Source: Flavobacteriales bacterium (GTDB taxonomy: Bacteria > Bacteroidota > Bacteroidia > Flavobacteriales_D > Sanyastnellaceae). Taken from it: DNA of 7,185 bases. The number at the start of each line of letters is the position of its first letter. Position 1 is the first letter of the stretch. Positions 1-5,920 of the stretch are shown piece after piece. The notes under the pieces are model-generated. The model did no database searches. It had not been told where the DNA came from and saw only the letters and a list, made by a program, of their open reading frames with translations. A program made the translations under genes and the position numbers. The DNA is taken from contig DQRJ01000080.1 of assembly GCA_015663855.1 (NCBI GenBank), forward strand, positions 1-7,185. Direction: 5' to 3'.

Positions 1-1042
1 CGATAGCATCAATCGCATCAATAAAGATGATAGACGGAGCTTTTTCTTTCGCTTGCTTGAAAAGATCTCGAACTCTCGAAGCTCCTACTCCCACAAACAT
101 CTCCATGAAATCAGAACCACTCAAGCTAAAGAAAGGTACTTGAGCTTCTCCTGCTACGGCTTTTGCAAGAAGCGTCTTTCCTGTTCCAGGAGAACCTACG
201 AGTAAGGCTCCTTTAGGAATCTTTGCTCCAAGCTTAGTGTACTTGTCTGGTTTCATCAAGAAATCTACGATTTCCTCTAACTCTTCCTTTGCTTCGTCTA
301 CCCCTGCGACATCGGCAAAGGTGACTTGAGAATCATCTCCTTTTTCGTGCAGTTTGGCCTTAGACTTTCCAATATTAAAAATCTGATTCCCACCTGCACC
401 GCCGCCACCTACTCGCTTGATAATGAACATCCAAACGACTATCATTATCACCAGGAATATTATCCATGAGAACATCTGTTGCCCCCACTCATTTACCGGC
501 TCGTATTTAGAATCTATGTGATTCTCATCCGCAAGTTTTTTGTAATCCTCTGTATAGCTATCTCCCGGAGGCATTGAGAACCAAACATCTGGTCCTGCAT
601 ATAGCCCCTTCATGACAGATTTTGAATCGCTTCTATCATCAGAGTTCGCCTCTCTAGCATTTTCTGTCAAGAACACCTTGTAAACACTACCGTCATGAAT
701 TACATGATCAACATCTCCTTCCTGAACGTAGGTTTTAAACTCTGAAAATTGAATCTCTTTTCCTCCACCATCAGAATTGAGCATAATCATTCCTAATAGC
801 ATCACCCCTACAACAGCGTAAATCCAGTAAAAATTCATATTCTTACCCGAATTTCCGGCACTGCCTTTCTTCGCGCCTGACGCACCTGACCCTACGGTTC
901 TCTTAGATGCAGACTTCTTTGATGCAGACTTCTTTGATGCAGACTTCTTTGATGCAGACTTCTTAGATGCAGACTTCTTTGGCTTAGCCTTAGTCGTTTT
1001 AGAGGCGGGCTTCTTAGGAGTGTCTTGATTCTTCTCGCTCAT
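1..1042 (-). CDS. ftsH: ATP-dependent zinc metalloprotease FtsH (N-terminal part, cut by window edge)
   Basis: FtsH is a membrane-anchored AAA+ hexamer that unfolds and degrades membrane and short-lived cytosolic proteins. Only residues 1-347 are in the window; the rest of the AAA domain and the zinc protease domain lie beyond base 1. Residues 1-68 form a Lys/Ser/Ala-rich tail with five KKSAS repeats (22-46). A first membrane segment follows at about 70-90 (NFYWIYAVVGVMLL), a periplasmic domain at about 91-189 and a second membrane segment at about 190-208. The AAA domain then shows Walker A GSPGTGKT (283-290) and the pore-loop motif MFVG (315-318) followed by GASRVRDLF. Walker B reads IIFIDAIDAI, with Ala343 where FtsH normally has the catalytic Glu; this is either a single-base error or a real change. 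The ATG at 1042 overlaps the rsfS stop (ATGA), so the two genes are probably cotranscribed. Identity is certain; whether this allele is active is not. Confidence 0.96.
   Translation of the reverse strand, partial: MSEKNQDTPKKPASKTTKAKPKKSASKKSASKKSASKKSASKKSASKRTVGSGASGAKKGSAGNSGKNMNFYWIYAVVGVMLLGMIMLNSDGGGKEIQFSEFKTYVQEGDVDHVIHDGSVYKVFLTENAREANSDDRSDSKSVMKGLYAGPDVWFSMPPGDSYTEDYKKLADENHIDSKYEPVNEWGQQMFSWIIFLVIMIVVWMFIIKRVGGGGAGGNQIFNIGKSKAKLHEKGDDSQVTFADVAGVDEAKEELEEIVDFLMKPDKYTKLGAKIPKGALLVGSPGTGKTLLAKAVAGEAQVPFFSLSGSDFMEMFVGVGASRVRDLFKQAKEKAPSIIFIDAIDAI
905..979 (-). repeat. Five tandem 15-bp units encoding KKSAS in the FtsH N-terminal tail
   Basis: Five head-to-tail copies of AAGAAGTCTGCATCW, read on the minus strand, encode KKSAS five times (FtsH residues 22-46). 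The copies differ only at the last base: TCT in the first and fifth Ser codons, TCA in the other three. Near-identity at synonymous positions suggests recent expansion by slippage or unequal crossing-over, without a frame change. The repeat lies on the cytoplasmic side, before the first membrane segment. Confidence 0.95.
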
Positions 1043-1434
1043 ACTTCTTCAGATTCTTCAATATGAGTTGACTCAAATTTTGTAATTAAAGCATCACCCC
1101 ATAATTCTTCTAATGCATATCTAACCCTTGCTTCCTGATGAAAAACATGCACAATAATATCAAAATAGTCCAAAATTGCCCACTCCCCATTCCTGAGTCC
1201 TTGTACACTCATAGGCTTTTCACCTAAAGCTTCGTACACCACTTTCTCTACCGAGGCAGCCAATGCATCTACTTGAGTATGACTATTACCATGAGCCACA
1301 ATAAAATGTGAGGCAATAGATGTATTAACATTACTTAGGTCGATAATAGTAATGTCATGGCCTTTAACATCATCCAGTCCTTTTACGACTGCGTCTAGCA
1401 GTATATCAGAGGGAGTTACAGTTGATTTCTTCAT
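1039..1434 (-). CDS. rsfS: Ribosomal silencing factor RsfS (Iojap/YbeB family)
   Basis: RsfS binds large-subunit protein uL14 and blocks joining of the ribosomal subunits, damping translation when nutrients are scarce. The 131-residue product has the usual family length. It shows the expected pattern: helical start LLDAVVKGLDDVKGHDI (12-28), the core strand HFIVAHGNSHTQVDAL (43-58), then W85 with LDY (88-90), HVF (96-98) and the closing LEELWGDA (108-115). A short acidic tail ends in ESEEV. The ATG at 1434 is the natural start because the conserved domain begins about ten residues later. Its TGA stop shares four bases with the ftsH ATG, a pairing I recall as common in Bacteroidota. It is transcribed away from birA across a 72-bp gap. 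I see no exact TAnnTTTG box on this strand; the nearest is CAAACACTA on plus at 1485-1493, which has one base too many. Confidence 0.95.
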   Translation of the reverse strand: MKKSTVTPSDILLDAVVKGLDDVKGHDITIIDLSNVNTSIASHFIVAHGNSHTQVDALAASVEKVVYEALGEKPMSVQGLRNGEWAILDYFDIIVHVFHQEARVRYALEELWGDALITKFESTHIEESEEV

Positions 1435-1506
1435 GCATTAAATTGAACGCACGAAGTTACTACTTTTGTGAACGATGACACCCACAAACACTATACTTAA
1501 TCGGAT
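1435..1506. promoter_or_regulatory. Divergent promoter region between rsfS and birA
   Basis: This 72-bp gap must hold both 5' ends. Toward birA, TACTTTTG at 1461-1468 is an exact match to the Bacteroidota -7 element TAnnTTTG. A TTG at 1443-1445 could be the -33 element, but the 15-base spacer is shorter than usual. That would place transcription start near 1473 and leave a leader of about 35 bases. No equally good match faces rsfS. No clear Shine-Dalgarno sequence is seen, which is common in this phylum. Confidence 0.5.
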
Positions 1507-2346
1507 ATGAATGCTAATATTAGCCAAATCATCACGAGCATAGGTACAGTGACTCGCATTTACCTACCATCTATTGGTAGTACGAATGATTATGCGATGA
1601 AAATGTTACGCAATGAAAACACATCTTTGGAGAGTTTGGTAGTTGCTAATATTCAGTCTGAAGGTAAAGGCCAAAGAGGTAGACACTGGCTTTCAATCCC
1701 CGGCCGGGACTTATGCATGAGCTGGGTATTGAAAAACCCGCCCGAGTACCCCACGATATTTAATATGGCCGCAGCTCTAGCCCTGCTCGAAGGGATACGA
1801 AAAATCGACCCTAGCTTATCACGACTTTCAATAAAATGGCCGAATGACATTCTACATTCTTCAGGAGATCACAATTCCGGTAACTCGAAAAAACTTGCAG
1901 GAATTTTAATAGAAAATCACTGGCGAGGCGAGTCCTGGACCGCTGCGATAGTAGGAATCGGAGTAAATGTCGGTTTCGATGAAAAGCTCGTAGCCGAAAA
2001 CTCTAAAACGAACAACGAAATTATCGATTTCAATCTTCCTCCCATAAGCTTAGCCTCGCTTACCGAAATCGCCCCGCAACCTTCTGAGCTCGAACTTCCT
2101 ATTCTAGAAGCTCTCCAGAAACGAATTCGAACGTTAAATAGCGAAAATGGTATTCAAAAAACGGTCAGGGACTTCAACTCGGAGTTGTTTGGCTTAAATC
2201 AGCCACGAAAGTTTAAAATCAACGGAAAATCACGATCAGGAACCCTGCTCAGGGTAGAAAAGGACGGACGCGCGATTATAGATTGGGAAGACAACGACGA
2301 AACCACATATTTACATTCGTCCGAAGTAGTTTGGTGTTGGGATTAA
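1507..2346 (+). CDS. birA: Biotin--[acetyl-CoA-carboxylase] ligase, monofunctional BirA
   Basis: The enzyme activates biotin with ATP to biotinyl-5'-AMP and attaches it to the biotin carrier domain of acetyl-CoA carboxylase and related enzymes. At 279 residues it lacks the N-terminal helix-turn-helix of E. coli BirA, so it should not act as a repressor. The substrate motif GSTN is at 24-27, the biotinyl-AMP loop SEGKGQRGRHW at 51-61 (the GRGRRGRxW equivalent), KWPNDIL at 110-116 and KLAGILIEN at 129-137. Lys129 matches the conserved Lys of the E. coli RKLAGILVE segment. GIGVNVG is at 150-156, and the last 45 or so residues look like the C-terminal SH3-like domain. The stretch HSSGDHNSGNSK (117-128) before Lys129 is longer than I expect. 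The gene is divergent from rsfS and overlaps the SRPBCC gene stop-to-stop by four bases (TTAA). Confidence 0.95.
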   Translation: MNANISQIITSIGTVTRIYLPSIGSTNDYAMKMLRNENTSLESLVVANIQSEGKGQRGRHWLSIPGRDLCMSWVLKNPPEYPTIFNMAAALALLEGIRKIDPSLSRLSIKWPNDILHSSGDHNSGNSKKLAGILIENHWRGESWTAAIVGIGVNVGFDEKLVAENSKTNNEIIDFNLPPISLASLTEIAPQPSELELPILEALQKRIRTLNSENGIQKTVRDFNSELFGLNQPRKFKINGKSRSGTLLRVEKDGRAIIDWEDNDETTYLHSSEVVWCWD

Positions 2347-2753
2347 ACCGGGAATCGTTTTTTCATGCCTTCCGACATTTCCTCGAATAGGCTTTTGAGA
2401 GCGGGCTCGACCATCATTCGAGTGAATGGATTAAGATCGGCATCACTTCGAACATTGCATTTGCAACCCTCAGCTGTTTCTGTCGCGATTACCTCGAGCG
2501 AAAACTTAACGGGAGTTGGTGCAACTGTGTGCATACGGACAAGAACGTTTTCGGAAAGATTGTTAAGGTCTTTTTCGAGATGAATCGAAACACCACCTTT
2601 CACTTTGAACGAACATTTATCTCCTTCCGAAGTAAAATCTTTTACCGCCCCTTCAGGGAGGAGTTTACCAATATTCGATAAGTCTTGAACTTCAGACTTG
2701 AGTTCTTCTTTAGAAATTCCTATATGAACTTCTGGACCTTCAAATGCAATCAT
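2343..2753 (-). CDS. SRPBCC (START-like) family protein of unknown ligand
   Basis: This 136-residue protein has no signal peptide or membrane segment. Its pattern fits the SRPBCC helix-grip fold. A short first strand (VHIGIS, 9-14) is followed by helix KEELKSEVQDLSNIGKLLP. Alternating strands come next (CSFKVKG, VSIHLEK, NVLVRMHTV, VKFSLEVIA, CKCNVRSDAD). The long C-terminal helix contains NPFTRMMVEPALKSLFEEM. The ligand and function are unknown; members of this fold bind hydrophobic molecules or act as cyclases or chaperone partners. The evidence is the overall pattern and the gene's place behind pyrE, a pairing I recall from many Bacteroidota. Its ATG at 2753 overlaps the pyrE TGA by four bases, so it should be translated from the pyrE message. 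Its stop overlaps that of birA. Confidence 0.8.
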   Translation of the reverse strand: MIAFEGPEVHIGISKEELKSEVQDLSNIGKLLPEGAVKDFTSEGDKCSFKVKGGVSIHLEKDLNNLSENVLVRMHTVAPTPVKFSLEVIATETAEGCKCNVRSDADLNPFTRMMVEPALKSLFEEMSEGMKKRFPV

Positions 2754-3406
2754 ACCGTTTGAAATTTATCGCTCCAAGAAACTGGATCGTTTGACCAGCC
2801 GTCAAGCTCAGATTTTTGGTCTTCAGTAATGTAATTCGACTTCACCGCAACTTCTAACATCGTCGGATAATCTGTGAGGGTGAAGAACGAACAATTCTTC
2901 TCCTCGAATCGTGCAACCGCATCGCTGAATCCGTATGTGAAAAACGCCATTAGACCACTTACCTCAAGCCCTGCCTCACGAATCGCGTCTACTGCAGATA
3001 GCGAACTTTTACCAGTAGAAATTAAATCTTCTATTACGAAAACACTACTCAAATCACTGTAAGCACCTTCGATTCTTTGTCCCGTTCCGTGAGCTTTTGC
3101 GGAAGCCCTAACGTAAATAAATGGTATGCCTAATTCTTCTGCAATGAGTGCTCCTATGGCTATTCCGCCTGTCGCAACTCCGGCAATAGCTTCTGGCTTT
3201 CCGTATCTTTCGACAATAGCTTCGGTTGCTATCTTTCGAATGGTAGTTCTTATTTCCGGAAAACTCAATATCCTTCTATTGTCACAATATATAGGAGAAC
3301 GCCTTCCACTTGCCCACGTAAAAGGCTGTGAGGGTGATAGTTGAACCGCTTGGATTTGTAGCAGAAATTCAGCTACCTTTCGTTGATTCTCATTTCTATT
3401 CGACAT
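2750..3406 (-). CDS. pyrE: Orotate phosphoribosyltransferase PyrE
   Basis: PyrE joins orotate to PRPP to make orotidine 5'-monophosphate, the fifth step of de novo UMP synthesis, in the cytoplasm. From the ATG at 3406 the protein has 218 residues, a normal length. It shows PFTWASGRRSPIYCDNR (28-44), the segment GVATGGIAIGALIAEELGIPF (77-96), the flexible-loop region YVRASAKAHGTGQRIEG (98-114) and the PRPP-binding motif VFVIEDLISTGKSS (122-135). An upstream in-frame ATG at 3466 would add 20 residues unlike any PyrE and run deep into the divergent Nudix gene, so I reject it. The start lies 7 bp from the preferred Nudix start. The stop overlaps the start of the SRPBCC gene, which suggests a two-gene operon. 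Confidence 0.95.
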   Translation of the reverse strand: MSNRNENQRKVAEFLLQIQAVQLSPSQPFTWASGRRSPIYCDNRRILSFPEIRTTIRKIATEAIVERYGKPEAIAGVATGGIAIGALIAEELGIPFIYVRASAKAHGTGQRIEGAYSDLSSVFVIEDLISTGKSSLSAVDAIREAGLEVSGLMAFFTYGFSDAVARFEEKNCSFFTLTDYPTMLEVAVKSNYITEDQKSELDGWSNDPVSWSDKFQTV

Positions 3407-3410
3407 GACA

Positions 3411-3418
3411 CAAATGTA
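3411..3418 (-). promoter_or_regulatory. Candidate TAnnTTTG -7 element for pyrE
   Basis: On the minus strand these bases read TACATTTG, an exact match to the Bacteroidota -7 consensus. The G lies only four bases before the pyrE ATG (3406), so transcription from it would begin at or next to the start codon and give a leaderless or nearly leaderless message. I find no TTTG-type -33 element at the usual distance, which lowers confidence. The box also contains the preferred ATG of the Nudix gene on the other strand. Confidence 0.35.
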
Positions 3419-4040
3419 CGTTGTATTTATGCTGAACCGTCGGGTTTGTTTTACACAATCCGACACCGGTGCTGCCCCGCAAAACGGGGCTTCTTTGTCT
3501 ATTTTTAATCCAGATAAAAAGACATTAAAAGACCTGCCTGTTTTCCTGCGTTCTCATTTAGAACTAGAAGAAATCAATTTATATAGCGATGATGTTGAGA
3601 AGCTTTGGATGCGTTTCTGTATGAATTACTTCGAAGTGGTTTCGGCTGGCGGTTTGGTCGTCAATTCGAATAATAAAATGCTCTGGATTAATAGAAATAA
3701 TCATTGGGATCTTCCTAAAGGTAAAGTTGAGCCCGGGGAGAGTCTTGAAACTGCTGCGATGAGAGAAGTTCATGAGGAGACGGGAATAGGAAACTTGAGA
3801 ATTACTGGGGATCTAGCTACTACATATCACACCTTCGAAATTGACGGGGTGGTGCATTTAAAAACCACTTTTTGGTTTTCTATGATACATAAAGGAGGAG
3901 ACACAAAGGGCACTCCTCAAGCCATTGAAGGAATTACGGACGTGCAATGGATCGGAGCTCCTATCCCTAAGAAAATATGGGAATCCACATATGGTAGTAT
4001 TCGCATTGTTATAAACGAATCAGTAAAAGAGCTTACTTAA
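3414..4040 (+). CDS. Nudix hydrolase with N-terminal extension
   Basis: Nudix enzymes cleave nucleoside diphosphates linked to another group, using divalent metal. A complete Nudix box Gx5Ex7REUxEExGU lies at residues 103-125: G103, E109, R117, E118, E121, E122, G124, I125. About 70 residues precede the domain (VSAGGLVVNSNNKMLWINR starts it at 76). The substrate cannot be read from the sequence. I chose the ATG at 3414, giving MYVVFMLNRR and 208 residues, because related Bacteroidota proteins next to pyrE begin with a similar MYKVF-type strand. An ATG at 3405 would add MTQ and overlap the pyrE start codon in a shared CATG. The stop overlaps that of the thioredoxin-like gene by eight bases. 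A strong GC hairpin lies in codons 21-26. Confidence 0.92.
   Translation: MYVVFMLNRRVCFTQSDTGAAPQNGASLSIFNPDKKTLKDLPVFLRSHLELEEINLYSDDVEKLWMRFCMNYFEVVSAGGLVVNSNNKMLWINRNNHWDLPKGKVEPGESLETAAMREVHEETGIGNLRITGDLATTYHTFEIDGVVHLKTTFWFSMIHKGGDTKGTPQAIEGITDVQWIGAPIPKKIWESTYGSIRIVINESVKELT
3474..3505 (+). terminator. Hairpin with T-rich tail inside the Nudix gene; possible attenuator
   Basis: GCCCCG (3474-3479) and CGGGGC (3485-3490) can pair perfectly around the loop CAAAA. A T-rich stretch follows, ending in TATTTTT near 3501-3505. On the plus strand this resembles a short intrinsic terminator lying 60 bases inside the Nudix coding region. The stem has only six pairs and the T-run is interrupted, so it may be a chance result of codons for GAAPQNGA. 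Toward pyrE no T-run follows the stem. Confidence 0.3.
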
Positions 4041-5511
4041 TTTTCTGTAGATATTTCCCTAGTCCTCGACTTGGAATCGGAGCCGAATACGAATAAACTT
4101 CAAGTTCAGGGCTAAGTACCACAATTTGCGGAACTGAAGAAATAGCTAGACCATCCATCCACCTTGGGTCGGCTCCTACCCAGCGTAGGGTTTGGTTTGA
4201 TGAAGATCGTTGGCTGATTAAATCTTCCCATTTTGATTGAGTTCCGTCTATGCTTACAGCAATGAAACGAAAGTCAAGGCGTCCGTTTTTCATTAACTCC
4301 TCGACCGCATGTAAAGCTTCCCACTCTCGAATACACGAGAAGCTTCCTGATTTTAAGATTAACAAAACAGACCACTTTCCATAAAGCTCGTCTAGTGGCA
4401 CTAAATCAATAGATGGATTAGTCCATGTTTTGCTCAATAAGTCTGAAGAACACCAAACCTTTTCGACCACAGTTCTATTCAAAATAGACAATTCAGCTAA
4501 GCCGTTTTTCTGTATCCATAAAGATGCTGTTGAATTCGGCTTAGCCCTATCCCACCACCACATAGCAAGTTCCATTTCACTCACCCCTCCTCCTATAAAT
4601 ATTGCGATAGAATCAGTATTTCCGGCTTCTACCCAAGACTTTAACTCTCCGTCTTCATCGGCTTCCACGAACCATGAGGCGTTCACCTCCACCCATGAAG
4701 CGCACCACCCTGGCGAGGTTATTTTCTCCGACACGCTTCTCGTTGCGTCCCTTGATTCTTCCTCATACCAAACCCTCCTCATCTCGCCTTTCGACATACC
4801 CGAATCACTCCTCCATTGCCAAATACGCGACTTAATTAAATCTCGGTAAAATATAGATTCTTGGATATCTTCATCGAGCAATAGTTTAGAGCAAGCATCC
4901 TCAAAAACTGAGTTTATGGAATCCATATACTGAACATCCACGAGTTTAGCACTACTCCCCACGGCTCCCGACTGAGCCATTCTATCGAAGAGCACAAGAG
5001 CATCTAATGTCGAAGCAAGCATTCTTAAGCTGTCGTACTTTATCGAGGGGTGCATTTCCGAAACACCCTCACTATGCCATACCGATTTTGCCATCACACC
5101 TCTAACCCTCGTAGGACCAGAACTCGACTTTAACAACTTCAAAGTATCCAACTCCACTGCTCCCGGTCTAACTAAAACTCTCCAACTCCATGGCGGAGCT
5201 TCAAATTCATACACTTCCGTTCTTGACTCGGGACTCACGAAGGAAAAATTGCCATTTACATCGACGGTAAGAACATCGACGAACTCAACCGTATTTGTCA
5301 GTGCATCAACCTCTTTATACAGGAATAAAAAAGAAGGGAGTTCCGAAATATCCGGTCCCCAACCTACCAACTCCCCATTCAATATTTCCTGGGAACTTGC
5401 CGATGTAAAGGCCGTAATAAAGGCAAACAGGAGGAATAATCCTCTCACTAGATTCGTTTTAAACAAAGTCCAAAACAGCTTTAGGAACGAAGCCACTAAT
5501 GTCCCCACCAT
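4033..5511 (-). CDS. Exported thioredoxin-fold (TlpA-like) protein with SxxC, Trp-rich
   Basis: The 492-residue frame has an export signal, FLLFAFITAFTSASSQ, ending near residue 41, with no lipoprotein Cys. A beta-rich region with NGELVGWG, VDVNGNFSFV and VLVRPG (about 45-125) resembles the N-terminal domain of Bacteroidota TlpA-type proteins. A largely helical middle follows. From about 378 to 490 the order fits a thioredoxin fold: GKWSVLLILKSGSFSC (378-393), helix EWEALHAVEELM, strand FRFIAVSID, and SVPQIVVLSP with the likely cis-Pro at 461. The usual CxxC reads S390-F-S-C393, so the attacking Cys is missing. Tryptophan is very frequent (23 residues). The ATG at 5511 overlaps coaD by 53 bases. 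TTG at 5466 or GTG at 5448 gives a more typical signal peptide (start FKTNLVRGLFLL or RGLFLL) and may be the true start. It follows coaD and may be cotranscribed with it. Confidence 0.7.
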   Translation of the reverse strand: MVGTLVASFLKLFWTLFKTNLVRGLFLLFAFITAFTSASSQEILNGELVGWGPDISELPSFLFLYKEVDALTNTVEFVDVLTVDVNGNFSFVSPESRTEVYEFEAPPWSWRVLVRPGAVELDTLKLLKSSSGPTRVRGVMAKSVWHSEGVSEMHPSIKYDSLRMLASTLDALVLFDRMAQSGAVGSSAKLVDVQYMDSINSVFEDACSKLLLDEDIQESIFYRDLIKSRIWQWRSDSGMSKGEMRRVWYEEESRDATRSVSEKITSPGWCASWVEVNASWFVEADEDGELKSWVEAGNTDSIAIFIGGGVSEMELAMWWWDRAKPNSTASLWIQKNGLAELSILNRTVVEKVWCSSDLLSKTWTNPSIDLVPLDELYGKWSVLLILKSGSFSCIREWEALHAVEELMKNGRLDFRFIAVSIDGTQSKWEDLISQRSSSNQTLRWVGADPRWMDGLAISSVPQIVVLSPELEVYSYSAPIPSRGLGKYLQKIK

Positions 5512-5920
5512 TAACTAAAATATCTCGTACAACAGTCGAGCTAATAGGTGCAAATTCAGGGTCTGTAAACAGGATTACTGTTTCGAGAGAGGGGTTGAGT
5601 TTTTTCGTCATTTGGGCTATAGTCCTCTCATATTCAAAATCCCCACCGTTCCTCACACCTCTAAGCATCCACTCAGCTCCAATTTCAGAACAAAACTCGA
5701 ACGTAAGACCTTTGAAAGATTCAACACGCACCTTCGGGGCATCAGCAAATACTATCCTCAACATCTCCATCCTTTCCTCTAAAGTAAAGCGTGTTTGCTT
5801 AGCGCCGTTAACACCTATAGCTACGATTATCTCATCGAACATAGGTAATGCTCGTCTGATAATATTCTCGTGACCCAAAGTTATGGGATCGAAAGATCCA
5901 GGGAAAACTGCTCGTTTCAT
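5459..5920 (-). CDS. coaD: Pantetheine-phosphate adenylyltransferase CoaD
   Basis: CoaD transfers AMP from ATP to 4'-phosphopantetheine, giving dephospho-CoA, the next-to-last step of coenzyme A synthesis. The 153-residue product is close to the usual 160. The nucleotidyltransferase signature GSFDPITLGH is at 8-17, with the catalytic His17 in TLGH. The ATP and pantetheine contacts follow as RGVRNGGDFEYE (87-98, the RGLRxxxDFEYE equivalent) and ISSTVVRDIL (126-135). All key motifs are intact, so the enzyme should be active. The ATG at 5920 shares four bases with the rsmD TGA (ATGA), indicating translational coupling. Its TAA at 5459-5461 falls inside the longest frame of the next gene. Confidence 0.97.
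   Translation of the reverse strand: MKRAVFPGSFDPITLGHENIIRRALPMFDEIIVAIGVNGAKQTRFTLEERMEMLRIVFADAPKVRVESFKGLTFEFCSEIGAEWMLRGVRNGGDFEYERTIAQMTKKLNPSLETVILFTDPEFAPISSTVVRDILVNGGDISGFVPKAVLDFV

Noticed and set aside
905..979. CRISPR-like or other non-coding repeat array
   Set aside because: The units are 15 bp, directly adjacent with no spacers, and keep the FtsH reading frame.
3407..3466. Extension of pyrE to an in-frame ATG at 3466
   Set aside because: The extra 20 residues are unlike any PyrE N-terminus, and the extension would lie within the first codons of the divergent Nudix gene.
3464..3471. Palindrome CACCGGTG as an operator site
   Set aside because: An eight-base palindrome alone is weak evidence and lies within Nudix codons; no second copy was noticed near another promoter.
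4430..4849. 139-codon open frame on the plus strand
   Set aside because: It is antisense to the well-supported thioredoxin-like gene, is low-complexity (His/Ser/Thr-rich) and has no recognisable domain.
5499..5873. 124-codon open frame on the plus strand
   Set aside because: It lies opposite coaD, whose motifs are all intact; the Ser/Thr/Ile-rich product is typical of an antisense shadow.
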